64,000 nt of DNA from Lacrimispora amygdalina (GCF_900205965.1 NZ_OAOF01000015.1:62001-126000); one strand, 5' to 3'; shown: positions 26,079 to 34,036, counted from the first letter of the stretch. The notes: generated from the sequence alone by a model not told the origin. Translations and numbers: made by a program.

Positions 26079-28846
26079 AGTCTTTCTTCCTTTCCTAATT
26101 TCTTTTCTTTCATAATAAATGTCTCACCGCCATATTTAAATGCCCCTGCAGCCTCTGGTGCTGCCATTGCAGGGTAATGGATGATGTTATTATTTTTCTT
26201 GAGAAGCGTTTGTATAATGGTATCTCCGCAGATATCCCATACAAACTGCCTGGATTTATTGGTGGTATAACACATGTCTAAGAGAATTTCGCACAGTACC
26301 AGAGGATTAGGACAGATGGATTCGCACGCTGAGCGGAATTTCATCCTCATCATCGCCCTGTTTGCAGCTGTTTCTTCTTTATTCAGACGCATGGTTTTGA
26401 CAGTCTGCTGGTAGAGTTTCATGGTATCATCATATTCTTTTTTAATATTCTGGATTTTTTTATAATCACTTTTCTGATAGCAGACACCGCTTTTTAAGAC
26501 AGTGTAATCAAAGCTGGTTTCATTTTTCCGGTCTGTGAGAAAATGTGCGAAATTTTTTTCAAACAGAAGGCAGATCCGGTTAACAGTACTTAAGTTATTG
26601 CTTGTGGGCATAAACTTCTGATGGTATTCCAGAAACTCCGCTTGCTCGGGAGTATGATTCTGAGTCTGTTCAAGGTCTTTAAGAGACATTTGGAAGCGGC
26701 GGATACATTTCTTATTGCTGTCAATGGTGTATTTTTTATATTCATTCATAAGATCTGGGTATATGTATCTCATAAAATAAGGCTTTTTATCTGCAGCAAT
26801 ACTAATACAAAGTTTCTTAAATTCCTTTTCTTCCTCTGTTGATTCAGGAAGCTGATGACAGGCTGGTCTATCATACCAGTACCGTGGCATTGGTTTTGAT
26901 AAAATACCTTTTGCCTTATCAATTGAATTCTGCTGGTAATGCTGTCCGCACATAATTCTGTATTCGAGAATCCTGTATTCCGGACTGTTTTTTTCAAAAC
27001 TGGACTGAAGCTCAATCATAGAGGTGATTCTGTTGGTTATTGAACCGATTTCATCACCAAAAGCAAGAAGATTTGCTTTAATGAGAGCCGCTTCGTCCGG
27101 TATTATCTTTTCTGCCTGTCTCTGCACACATTCAATTGCAGGGACATTCCTGGTATTGTTTAAAATAATTTCGTTATTAGTAGTAAAAAAACTATCGCTG
27201 TCTTTATCCGCTCCATTTAAAGCATCACAGGTGGAATCCCAGGAATTAAGAATTAGTCCGGTCTGATTGTACTGGTACCAGTAATCCATTTCCTGGCTGT
27301 GAACGACAGACCGTTTACGTATGTTATTGTGGCAGGTCATGGGAGCACGAAAACAGGCAATTTCGCTTACGCCCTGATCCAGCCAGTATCTGTGGTAAAC
27401 TTCTCCCGGCTTTAACAGACCGGTAACTGGTAATCCAAAGACTGACTGGGCGAGAGAGTAAAGATCTCCGGATACGATGGCATAATTACCGGATAGCTGA
27501 ATGGAACCTTTTGCAGCCATCTGGATTCTTTTTTTTATCATTCCGTAAACTTTACTGAGTAGAAATGGATCATCCATCATGCCTTTGTCAATCATGAGGG
27601 CTTTAATAAAATCATTATTTAAACCATCTAATTGATCTTCTTCTAAATACATTCCTTTTAAGAAAACCAGAGTTTTACCCCAATCCATACAAAGGGCGCC
27701 TTTTAGTTCCTCTATAGTAGGTTCACAAAGCTTCTGTATTTCTTCCTCTGTAAATTCATAAGTCTGAAGAAATTGATAATTGGCGTTCCTTACATGCTCC
27801 AGTTTAAGTGGAGTTGTTTTTGATACGGAAAACTGGTAGTGATTTTCCATTGAGCAGCAAAGAAAATGTTCCAGGCTGTTATAGGAGTCCCAGAGTTTTA
27901 CCATAGATGCAGTGAGAATTACATCAAAGTTACGGACATCCCGAGGCGTTCCCCACACATCTTCAATCATGTAGTTTTCATGATTGATCTTTCGGGCAAA
28001 CTCAACAAAATCAAAAGTAAAGAGCATACCTTTTGTCCAGGCAAAGCGAGTATTGACACCAGTAATGGTTTTATCCTCTGCAGACAAACCATTCAGCTCC
28101 TTATTGATAAGTTTAGAATATTCCGGAGACATGAAACCGTAACCATCAGAGTCGCAATAGGTAATTTCATAATCTTTTTTATAAGACATGTCCGGCTCAG
28201 TTCCATCCTCATCACGAATCAGGATGACATCCTCTTTCCATGAGACAAAACAATCCTTCACAACTACGATGCGGGGCATGGTTACGGGAACAGAACTGCT
28301 GCAGATTAATGCCTGATAAGCCTCTAGTTTAGCAGGCACCAGTTTTTTGTTTAAATCTCTCCCATTTTCCATACGTTTTTTTACTGTTTCATAAACACGC
28401 TCACTGACGTAAGTGATTGTAGACTTTTTGACACCACCGTTTGTGCCCAGAAGCCTGTGGTATCGGATTCCATTAATTGAAAATCCTTTATTTGCCCTGT
28501 GATAGTCTTTCGCGGAATCCATAATCAGGTAGATACAGTCTTTCTGATATTGAAAATCGTACAGCTTTTTATATAATTCTTTTACACGTTTTTTAGAGTC
28601 CTCTCCTTTAGCCGTCTTTTTTAATTCTTTTAATTGTAGTTTTAAAGAGGTCACTTCTTTGTCCAGATCCTCATTGCCGTTCAATTCCATAATCCAGCGT
28701 AGAAGCTGACTGTCTCCTGCCGCCACCACATCATTTTTGTTATGAAGTGCAGCGGAAAGAGGAAGTGATAAATTCCAGTCAGCCCGTGCCAGTCGTTTGC
28801 TCTGCAGCTTATATATAAATCTTTGACAGGTTTGGTTGTTTTTCAA
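26075..28846 (-). CDS. Single-chain two-barrel RNA polymerase (YonO/QDE-1-like)
   Basis: A 923-residue protein with the ordered hallmarks of the family that unites phage YonO polymerases and eukaryotic RNAi RNA-dependent RNA polymerases. DSDGYGFMSPEY (232-243) matches the DGxGxxS motif. TRFAWTKGML (266-275) matches the RxxxxKGxL motif of the first barrel, with the conserved lysine at 272. CFRAPMTCHNNIR (498-510) aligns with the R-P...DIR segment. NGADKDSDSFF (544-554) gives the metal-binding aspartates D547, D549 and D551 of the DxDxD loop in the second barrel. NSIDKAKGI (640-648) matches the later D..KxG motif. SPbeta YonO is an established DNA-dependent RNA polymerase. Start TTG behind GAAGGGGGA. 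The usual glycine of DxDGD is serine here. It likely transcribes the tail genes downstream, but template type is unproven. Confidence 0.85.
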   Translation of the reverse strand: MKNNQTCQRFIYKLQSKRLARADWNLSLPLSAALHNKNDVVAAGDSQLLRWIMELNGNEDLDKEVTSLKLQLKELKKTAKGEDSKKRVKELYKKLYDFQYQKDCIYLIMDSAKDYHRANKGFSINGIRYHRLLGTNGGVKKSTITYVSERVYETVKKRMENGRDLNKKLVPAKLEAYQALICSSSVPVTMPRIVVVKDCFVSWKEDVILIRDEDGTEPDMSYKKDYEITYCDSDGYGFMSPEYSKLINKELNGLSAEDKTITGVNTRFAWTKGMLFTFDFVEFARKINHENYMIEDVWGTPRDVRNFDVILTASMVKLWDSYNSLEHFLCCSMENHYQFSVSKTTPLKLEHVRNANYQFLQTYEFTEEEIQKLCEPTIEELKGALCMDWGKTLVFLKGMYLEEDQLDGLNNDFIKALMIDKGMMDDPFLLSKVYGMIKKRIQMAAKGSIQLSGNYAIVSGDLYSLAQSVFGLPVTGLLKPGEVYHRYWLDQGVSEIACFRAPMTCHNNIRKRSVVHSQEMDYWYQYNQTGLILNSWDSTCDALNGADKDSDSFFTTNNEIILNNTRNVPAIECVQRQAEKIIPDEAALIKANLLAFGDEIGSITNRITSMIELQSSFEKNSPEYRILEYRIMCGQHYQQNSIDKAKGILSKPMPRYWYDRPACHQLPESTEEEKEFKKLCISIAADKKPYFMRYIYPDLMNEYKKYTIDSNKKCIRRFQMSLKDLEQTQNHTPEQAEFLEYHQKFMPTSNNLSTVNRICLLFEKNFAHFLTDRKNETSFDYTVLKSGVCYQKSDYKKIQNIKKEYDDTMKLYQQTVKTMRLNKEETAANRAMMRMKFRSACESICPNPLVLCEILLDMCYTTNKSRQFVWDICGDTIIQTLLKKNNNIIHYPAMAAPEAAGAFKYGGETFIMKEKKLGKEERL

Positions 28847-28869
28847 TTATTTTCCCCCTTCCAGTTGAA

Positions 28870-29058
28870 TCATAAAGTAGTATGTTTGTCCTGCACCCTG
28901 GCGTTGTCTGACTTCACTCTGCGCTCCTGCGGAGTGTAAGGGGGGATATTACGCTGCCGGGTGGATTCGGTACAGAAGTCGCGAAGACTGATTTCACCAG
29001 CATAGACTCTGTGAAATTCTTCTCTTGTTGGTATTGTTGGTTTTTGAAATGATTTCAT
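28870..29058 (-). CDS. Small basic protein, first gene of the tail operon
   Basis: A 62-residue protein starting at ATG 29058, ten bases after AAAGGAGA. The sequence begins MKSFQKPTIPTREEFHRVYA and continues with a polar, basic, proline-containing tail (RQRNIPPYTPQERRVKSDN). No family recognised. It is the first gene after the operon promoter and lies 23 bases before the RNA polymerase, so a role as a regulator or polymerase cofactor is possible but unsupported by motif. Confidence 0.5.
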   Translation of the reverse strand: MKSFQKPTIPTREEFHRVYAGEISLRDFCTESTRQRNIPPYTPQERRVKSDNARVQDKHTTL

Positions 29059-29201
29059 ATGAAATGTCTCTCCTTTCTTTTTTATCTGCCTGAAATGAAT
29101 GGTCAGACTGTTTTGAAACAGGAGAGAAGATTGATTGATAGGAAAAGGGAAGTTCTGAAGGATTGTATAATGTTTGATTGGTATTTTTATTGTGTGTACA
29201 G

Positions 29202-29230
29202 ATAATAACACGCGGTAGACAAAATGTCAA
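29202..29230 (-). promoter_or_regulatory. Sigma-A promoter of the tail/RNA polymerase operon
   Basis: On the minus strand TTGACA (29230-29225), a 17-base spacer and TATTAT (29207-29202), close to consensus. Transcription would start near 29195, with a leader of about 140 bases before the 62-residue gene. Host RNA polymerase should therefore read the early genes. Confidence 0.8.
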
Positions 29231-29264
29231 CAAAAATTTTAGGAATAGAAATTGCGGGAAGCTA

Positions 29265-29293
29265 TTGACTTTATAACCTGCCGGTGTTATGAT
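29265..29293 (+). promoter_or_regulatory. Plus-strand promoter covered by a LexA box
   Basis: TTGACT, 17 bases, TATGAT. The predicted start point, about 29300, coincides with the LexA-type box at 29301. No open reading frame lies in the next 200 bases, so the transcript either leads to the amidohydrolase gene at 29501 or is a small RNA. Confidence 0.65.
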
Positions 29294-29300
29294 TTCAGCA

Positions 29301-29312
29301 GAACATACGTTC
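29301..29312. promoter_or_regulatory. LexA (SOS) operator candidate
   Basis: GAACATACGTTC, an exact match to the core GAAC-RNRY-GTTC of the Bacillus-type LexA box, followed by G. It sits at the start point of a plus-strand promoter and about 70 bases upstream of the -35 of the divergent tail operon. Confidence 0.65.
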
Positions 29313-29338
29313 GAAAGCGAGAGAAGATTTAGGTAAGA

Positions 29339-29367
29339 TTGTTATTAGTGTGAGGAAATAGTATAAT
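29339..29367 (+). promoter_or_regulatory. Second plus-strand promoter before the amidohydrolase gene
   Basis: TTGTTA, 17 bases, TATAAT. It is downstream of the LexA-type box and could give box-independent expression of the gene at 29501. Confidence 0.6.
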
Positions 29368-29500
29368 AATTGGTATATTGTATAAGTTAAGGTGTGAAAA
29401 CTATAATTAAGATTCAATTACATAAGTAAAATAGCAGGAAATATCATGCAATATTCCATCTGACTGATTAAACTAAAATCAGAATAGGAGGATTAAAAAT

Positions 29501-30619
29501 ATGAATAATGTTATGGCTTATACCATGAATCTGGAAGGTACGTATTATGAAACAGGCTATCAGACGGGAAAAAGAATGGGAGCAATTCCCCAGTTAAGAG
29601 AGCTTCATACCCAATCAGTAGAAGGCTTTGGAGCGGAAAAGTTTAAAGAGGCAAAGAAGCTGTTTGATCAATGGTGTCCAGGGCTGACTGAGGAGATGAA
29701 AGGATTTGCAGACGCTTTGCAGGTAGAAGAAGATCAGATTTTCTTTTATGGAATGACTTATTTGCTGCCCCGCTGCAGCCACATTGCATTGCAGCCGTCT
29801 ATGACAGCGGATCATAAGCCGCTTCTTGCCCGGAACTATGAATTTAGTGATGAAGCAGAGGATTTTTGCCTTATAAAAACCAGGATTCATGGAAAGTATG
29901 CACATATTGGCACCAGTGTATTGTTTTTTGGCAGAGATGATGGAATCAACGAACATGGTTTGTCAGTGACGATGAGTTCCTGTGGTTTTCCGGTAGGTGC
30001 GATGCCTTATATGCGGGAACCCAGGGTGAAAGGTCTTCAATTCTGGGCTGTAATCCGTGCCCTGCTGGAGAACTGTAAAGATGTAACTGAAGCGCTGGAG
30101 TATATGAAAGATATGCCCATTGCTTATAACTTAAATTTATTAATTTTGGATCAAACCGGAAGTGCGGCTCTGGTTGAGACACTGGATGGAAGAAAATCAT
30201 ATAAGATACTGAATCCTGACTCACCACAATCATTTTTACATGCCACCAACCACCCTGTATTACCGGAGTTAATTCCATACGAACCGAAAGCGTTTGTCCA
30301 TTCAGCAAAGCGTTATGATTATATCTCGCGGACCCTGTCCGGTACTTTTGGGGTTACCATGGATCAGTTGAAAAATATGCTTTTGTCTAAATATCCGGAG
30401 GGATTATGTACCCATTACTACGAGGAATACTTTGGAACAACAAAGAGCATGATTCTGTCGCCAGTTGATCGTTCCATTGATATTTGCTGGGGTGGCAGAG
30501 AAGAGAACGGCTGGGAGCGCTTTCGGGTGGCTGATGTTATGGAAGAGAGCGTCAGGGAGATCGGATTAAGTTTTGATAAAGCAGACCCTGATATTTTTAC
30601 CTATCAGCCGATCATATAA
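29501..30619 (+). CDS. C45-family linear amide hydrolase (acyltransferase-like, Ntn fold)
   Basis: A 372-residue protein of the C45 peptidase family, related to isopenicillin N acyltransferase and linear amide C-N hydrolases. The likely self-cleavage site is LLPRCSHIAL, which would make Cys92 the N-terminal nucleophile, followed by a strand LLARNYEFS (about 109-117) and the GINEHGLSV segment near 147-155, all family features. These enzymes hydrolyse or transfer acyl groups on small amides. ATG follows AGGAGGATTAAAAAT. It leads a three-gene set with an AraC/GyrI regulator and an acetyltransferase. The substrate is unknown. Confidence 0.8.
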   Translation: MNNVMAYTMNLEGTYYETGYQTGKRMGAIPQLRELHTQSVEGFGAEKFKEAKKLFDQWCPGLTEEMKGFADALQVEEDQIFFYGMTYLLPRCSHIALQPSMTADHKPLLARNYEFSDEAEDFCLIKTRIHGKYAHIGTSVLFFGRDDGINEHGLSVTMSSCGFPVGAMPYMREPRVKGLQFWAVIRALLENCKDVTEALEYMKDMPIAYNLNLLILDQTGSAALVETLDGRKSYKILNPDSPQSFLHATNHPVLPELIPYEPKAFVHSAKRYDYISRTLSGTFGVTMDQLKNMLLSKYPEGLCTHYYEEYFGTTKSMILSPVDRSIDICWGGREENGWERFRVADVMEESVREIGLSFDKADPDIFTYQPII

Positions 30620-30638
30620 AAAGGGAGAGGGGATTGAT

Positions 30639-31514
30639 ATGAATTACCGGAAGGCGCTGGAACGGGCTGTCATTTACATTGAAGCCAACTTAAGTGAGGA
30701 TATACGTGTAGAGGATGTGGCCAAGGCTGCAGGCTACTCATACTACCATCTCAACCGGCAGTTTTTTGCACTTCTGGGTGAAAGTATAGGCAGTTATATA
30801 AAAAAGCGCCGCCTTGCCAATGCGGCAAAGCGGCTGCTCTATACAGAAGAAAGAATTATAGATATTGCTGTAGACAGTGGATTTGAGTCATCAGAAGCGT
30901 TCAGCCGTGCATTCAAAGCAATTTATCAGGTAAGCCCCCAGATATACCGTATGAATAGACTGGATGCTTGTGTAGGATCAAAAGAACGACTGGATCAGGG
31001 ATTATTACAGCATCTGATATCAAACGTAACGGTACACCCCCAGATAGTGACCATGCCGGAGATTAAAGTAGCAGGCATTCGGGGAGAGACTACTCTTTCT
31101 GATATAAAGCTGAGAGAACTTTGGAATCAAGTAAACCATATGCATCGCGACATACCACATCTGGTGGAGGGCGGCAGAGGGTTTGGGATCTGTGAGGCAT
31201 GCAATGAGAATACTTTGTATACGATGAATGACTGGGTTTTATTCACTGAGGTGGCTGGATATGAGGTGGACTCATTTGAAGATCTTCCGCCCCAATTTGT
31301 CCGTAAGATTCTGCCTGCCGGTAAGTATGCGGTATTTACTCACAGGGGAAGTTTACGTATGCTGCCCCAGACGTTTGACTATATCTGGGGAACCTGGTTT
31401 CTGACAACGGATGAGGAGTTAGACTGGCGGGAGGATTTTGAACTTTATGATAACCGGTTTCTGGGATATGACCACCCGGAATCAGAAATAGATCTGTATA
31501 TTCCTATTCGATAA
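30639..31514 (+). CDS. AraC-family regulator with GyrI-like effector domain
   Basis: A 291-residue regulator. The start is ATG 30639 behind AGGGAGAGGGG. The N-terminal 100 residues form two AraC helix-turn-helix motifs (RVEDVAKAAGYSYYHLNRQF and IDIAVDSGFESSEAFSRAFK). The remaining 170 residues resemble the GyrI/AraC effector-binding domain, which binds hydrophobic or cationic drugs in relatives such as Rob and SbmC. Its gene is 19 bases after the amidohydrolase, so it probably regulates this small set in response to a compound. Confidence 0.85.
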   Translation: MNYRKALERAVIYIEANLSEDIRVEDVAKAAGYSYYHLNRQFFALLGESIGSYIKKRRLANAAKRLLYTEERIIDIAVDSGFESSEAFSRAFKAIYQVSPQIYRMNRLDACVGSKERLDQGLLQHLISNVTVHPQIVTMPEIKVAGIRGETTLSDIKLRELWNQVNHMHRDIPHLVEGGRGFGICEACNENTLYTMNDWVLFTEVAGYEVDSFEDLPPQFVRKILPAGKYAVFTHRGSLRMLPQTFDYIWGTWFLTTDEELDWREDFELYDNRFLGYDHPESEIDLYIPIR

Positions 31515-31618
31515 CAGTTACAGTTCTGACTTGGTGGATACTTGCAAAATATCTACGGAACCCTTATGATGGTAAATACTATGATAATTAATTGATAAGG
31601 GATAAGAAAGGTATGATT

Positions 31619-32419
31619 ATGTTCACAAAACAAGATCTGAAGCAGAATTTAAAAGAGATGGGAATAAAGCCCCATGACACTTTACTGGTACACTCCTCCA
31701 TGAAATCAATCGGAGAAGTTGACGGTGGGGCGGATACTGTCCTTGATGCTTTAATGGAATATCTGTCAGAAGGACTTCTGATACTTCCCACTCATACATG
31801 GTACTCTATGTCTGAATATCATAGCGTATACGACCCTCGGTTAGAGCCGGCCTGTGTCGGGATTTTACCAAATCTGTTTATGAAACGGAAAGGCGTTCTT
31901 CGTTCCCTTCACCCGACACATAGTGTTGCCGTGTACGGAGTGGACAGCGAAGCATTTATTGAAGGAGAAGAAAATCGGACCACGCCCTGTCCTCCAGGGG
32001 GATGCTATGACCGCCTAAAGGAAAGAAAAGGAAAAATCCTGTTAATTGGAGTCGGACATGAAAGGAATACCTTTATTCACTGCGTGGAAGAGCATTTGAA
32101 TGTCCCGGATCGTCTGACCAGTGAGCCAACATATTTTAAGATCGTTATGTCTGATGGTAAGATAAAGCCTTCCTTCATGCACCGACATGACAATTCCGTT
32201 ACAGATCATATCTCAGAAAACTACACAAAACTGGAACAGGCTTTTTATGACAGAAAAGCTGCAGTTAAAGCGTCTTTCGGCAGCGCTGCCTGTATTCTAT
32301 GTGATGCGCAAGCTATCTATGAAGTAACAAAAGATGTGTTATCTCATCAGATTAATTGTTTAATAGAGCTGCAGACCATACCAAAGGAATGGTGGTTAAC
32401 GACAAAGGAACATACGTAA
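31619..32419 (+). CDS. Aminoglycoside N(3)-acetyltransferase family protein
   Basis: A 266-residue member of the AAC(3)/YokD fold (Antibiotic_NAT). The start at ATG 31619 lies seven bases after AAGAAAGG; ATG 31613 is a weaker choice. Conserved features are VHSSMKSIG (about 23-31), GLLILPTHTW (54-63), the LRSLHPTHSV substrate-loop (about 97-106) and ILLIGVGHERNTFIH near 142-156, where the histidines contribute to the active site. Family members transfer acetyl from acetyl-CoA to the 3-amine of aminoglycosides; chromosomal relatives often have other amine substrates, so resistance should not be assumed. Confidence 0.8.
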   Translation: MFTKQDLKQNLKEMGIKPHDTLLVHSSMKSIGEVDGGADTVLDALMEYLSEGLLILPTHTWYSMSEYHSVYDPRLEPACVGILPNLFMKRKGVLRSLHPTHSVAVYGVDSEAFIEGEENRTTPCPPGGCYDRLKERKGKILLIGVGHERNTFIHCVEEHLNVPDRLTSEPTYFKIVMSDGKIKPSFMHRHDNSVTDHISENYTKLEQAFYDRKAAVKASFGSAACILCDAQAIYEVTKDVLSHQINCLIELQTIPKEWWLTTKEHT

Positions 32420-32443
32420 GAAGCAGTTGGGAATCTAGGATTT

Positions 32444-32491
32444 ATAATACGTCACGTAATACTGGATATCAGTAATTTCGTGGCGTATTAT
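32444..32491. repeat. Long nested hairpin after the acetyltransferase gene
   Basis: Outer stem ATAATACGTCACG/CGTGGCGTATTAT (13 pairs, one G-T) encloses TACTG-GATAT-CAGTA. No T-run follows on the plus strand, so it is a weak or processing-type 3' end rather than a classical terminator. Confidence 0.55.
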
Positions 32492-32601
32492 ATTATGGCG
32501 TGAAATAAGAATAGTACTGTGTTTTCAATATGAAGGAGAATCTGTCTACCTGCGCCAGGTAAAAAGCGGGTAACAAGTGTACGAAAAAATATATTGCAAT
32601 A

Positions 32602-32631
32602 TTGACACCATATATGACACCAGAGTATAAT
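32602..32631 (+). promoter_or_regulatory. hicAB promoter with direct-repeat operator
   Basis: TTGACA, 18 bases, TATAAT, 25 bases before hicA. Two direct repeats TGACACCA (32603-32610 and 32615-32622) lie across the -35 and the spacer, a fitting place for autorepression by HicB. Confidence 0.75.
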
Positions 32632-32655
32632 ATATTATAAAGAGAGGATTATAGA

Positions 32656-32910
32656 ATGTCACAATGGGATAAATTATTAGATAGAATATGCTCTTTATCC
32701 AAGGATCTGCGTTTTAATGAATTGCGCCGGGTCCTGGAATCTTATGGGTACGAAATGAAGTCCCCTAAAGGGGGAAGCAGCCATTACACATTTAGAAAGT
32801 CAGATTGTATGCCAATTACCATACCAAAGCATGAACCGATTAAAAAGATATATGTGCAGATGGTAAGAGAAATTGTTGAAAGTGAGGTGCCAGACGATGA
32901 GAACACTTGA
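32656..32910 (+). CDS. hicA: HicA-type mRNA interferase toxin
   Basis: An 84-residue protein of the HicA/YcfA double-stranded-RNA-binding-like fold. The core is RFNELRRVLESYGYEM, then GGSSHYTFRKSD with the conserved histidine near residue 43 that is catalytic in HicA, and PITIPKHEPIKKIYVQMV. Such toxins cleave mRNA and are neutralised by HicB. The gene begins after AGAGAGGATT. Order toxin-then-antitoxin and the 14-base overlap with hicB are typical. Confidence 0.88.
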   Translation: MSQWDKLLDRICSLSKDLRFNELRRVLESYGYEMKSPKGGSSHYTFRKSDCMPITIPKHEPIKKIYVQMVREIVESEVPDDENT

Positions 32911-33256
32911 TGAATATATGGAGCTACATTATAGAATGGAAATAATAGAGGACCCTGATGAGGGAGGTTATGTTGTATCATTTCCAGACTTAAAGGGTTG
33001 TATAACCTGTGCGGATACTATTGAAAAGGCTATTGATCAAGCAAAGGAAGCCAAAAGAGTATGGATGGAGGCTATGCTTGACGATGGTAATGAGATACCA
33101 GAGCCAGATGATTTAGATAAATATTCCGGACAGTTTAAACTGAGAATACCTAAATCCTTGCATCGCCAGTTAGCGGAGCATTCAAAGAGAGAAGGAATCA
33201 GTATGAATCAGTATTGTTTGTATCTTCTCACCCAAAATGACAAGTTATGTAATTAA
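32897..33256 (+). CDS. hicB: HicB-type antitoxin
   Basis: A 119-residue antitoxin; the start is ATG 32897 (MRTLDEYMELHYRMEI), with GTGAGGTG upstream. The N-terminal partly degraded RNase H-like fold is shown by EGGYVVSFPDLKGCITCADT. The C-terminal segment (LRIPKSLHRQLAEHSKREGI and then MNQYCLYLL) is a ribbon-helix-helix DNA-binding domain that would bind the TGACACCA repeats upstream of hicA and repress the pair. It neutralises HicA by direct contact. Confidence 0.88.
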   Translation: MRTLDEYMELHYRMEIIEDPDEGGYVVSFPDLKGCITCADTIEKAIDQAKEAKRVWMEAMLDDGNEIPEPDDLDKYSGQFKLRIPKSLHRQLAEHSKREGISMNQYCLYLLTQNDKLCN

Positions 33257-33514
33257 ATAAATGTTTATCAAAACAGGGCAGGGACTTTCCCGCCTTAACT
33301 GCTGCATAAGCATTGGGTAGAGTAAGTGCCTGCCCTGCAATTAAAATCCTGATAGGAAAAAAGGGGTCACCTCACTTGCAAATCCCCTTTCCTTATGCTA
33401 TAGTTACACACGTAATAAGGCCGTGGAACCTTTGATATAAAAGGAAAGTCCACAAAAAAGACCGGTGTGTTCGAGACCTTCCACACCTAAAACAAAACTA
33501 GAGGAGAATAAAAT
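33257..33514 (+). promoter_or_regulatory. Structured leader of queT, candidate preQ1-responsive element
   Basis: A 258-base gap. A 9-bp pair CAGGGCAGG/CCTGCCCTG (33274-33282, 33329-33337) and a stem AAAGGGG/CCCCTTT (33360-33390) come first. Closer to queT, GTGGA...TCCAC encloses CCTTT/AAAGG (about 33422-33453), followed by GGTGTG/CACACC with a 12-base loop and an A-rich tail TAAAACAAAACTAGAGGAG that runs into the ribosome site. GTGGAA can alternatively pair with TTCCAC of the second stem. A hairpin plus A-rich tail before a queuosine transporter recalls preQ1 class I riboswitches, but the expected pseudoknot bases do not match exactly. Confidence 0.4.
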
Positions 33515-34024
33515 ATGAATCACAAATCATCAGTGAAAACCTATTTCATGGTTTTTTCAGCAGTTATTGCTGCAATCTACACGGTGCTGACCATGGCATT
33601 TGCCCCCATTAGCTTCGGACCTGTCCAGTTTCGGATTTCAGAAATGCTATGTATCCTACCCTATTTTACCCCAGCGGCAATTCCAGGACTATTTATCGGT
33701 TGTTTTCTGTCTAATCTTTTATGCGGAGCAGCAGCGCTTGACGTAATATTTGGCAGTCTGGCGACACTGATCGGAGCGATTGGAGCCTATAAACTCCGGG
33801 GGAATAAGTGGCTGGTATGCATACCGCCTATATTGTCGAATGTAATTATTATTCCATGGGTTCTTCGATATGCATACGGTTCCCAGGATATGATATGGTA
33901 TGCTATGATTACGATAGGTATCGGAGAGGTCTTGGCAATTGGTGTATTGGGAAATATTTTGCTGGGAGTACTTAACAGATATAGACATCTAATATTCGAC
34001 CGTTTCCTTTCGGAAACAGTTTAA
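33515..34024 (+). CDS. queT: Queuosine precursor transporter QueT
   Basis: A 169-residue membrane protein of the QueT family (an ECF-type substrate-binding subunit). The conserved opening VIAAIYTVLTMAFAPISFGP and the QFRISEMLCILPYF stretch (about residues 33-46) are diagnostic, with five or so helices. It imports preQ1 or related queuosine precursors for tRNA modification; no que biosynthesis gene is nearby, which suits a salvage role. ATG follows AGAGGAG. Confidence 0.9.
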   Translation: MNHKSSVKTYFMVFSAVIAAIYTVLTMAFAPISFGPVQFRISEMLCILPYFTPAAIPGLFIGCFLSNLLCGAAALDVIFGSLATLIGAIGAYKLRGNKWLVCIPPILSNVIIIPWVLRYAYGSQDMIWYAMITIGIGEVLAIGVLGNILLGVLNRYRHLIFDRFLSETV

Positions 34025-34036
34025 CAAAATACGCAG

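Noticed and set aside
11596..29500. Attachment-site direct repeats flanking the tail operon.
   Set aside because: I compared the gaps at both ends by eye and found no shared repeat, tRNA gene or integrase; a computed search could still find one.
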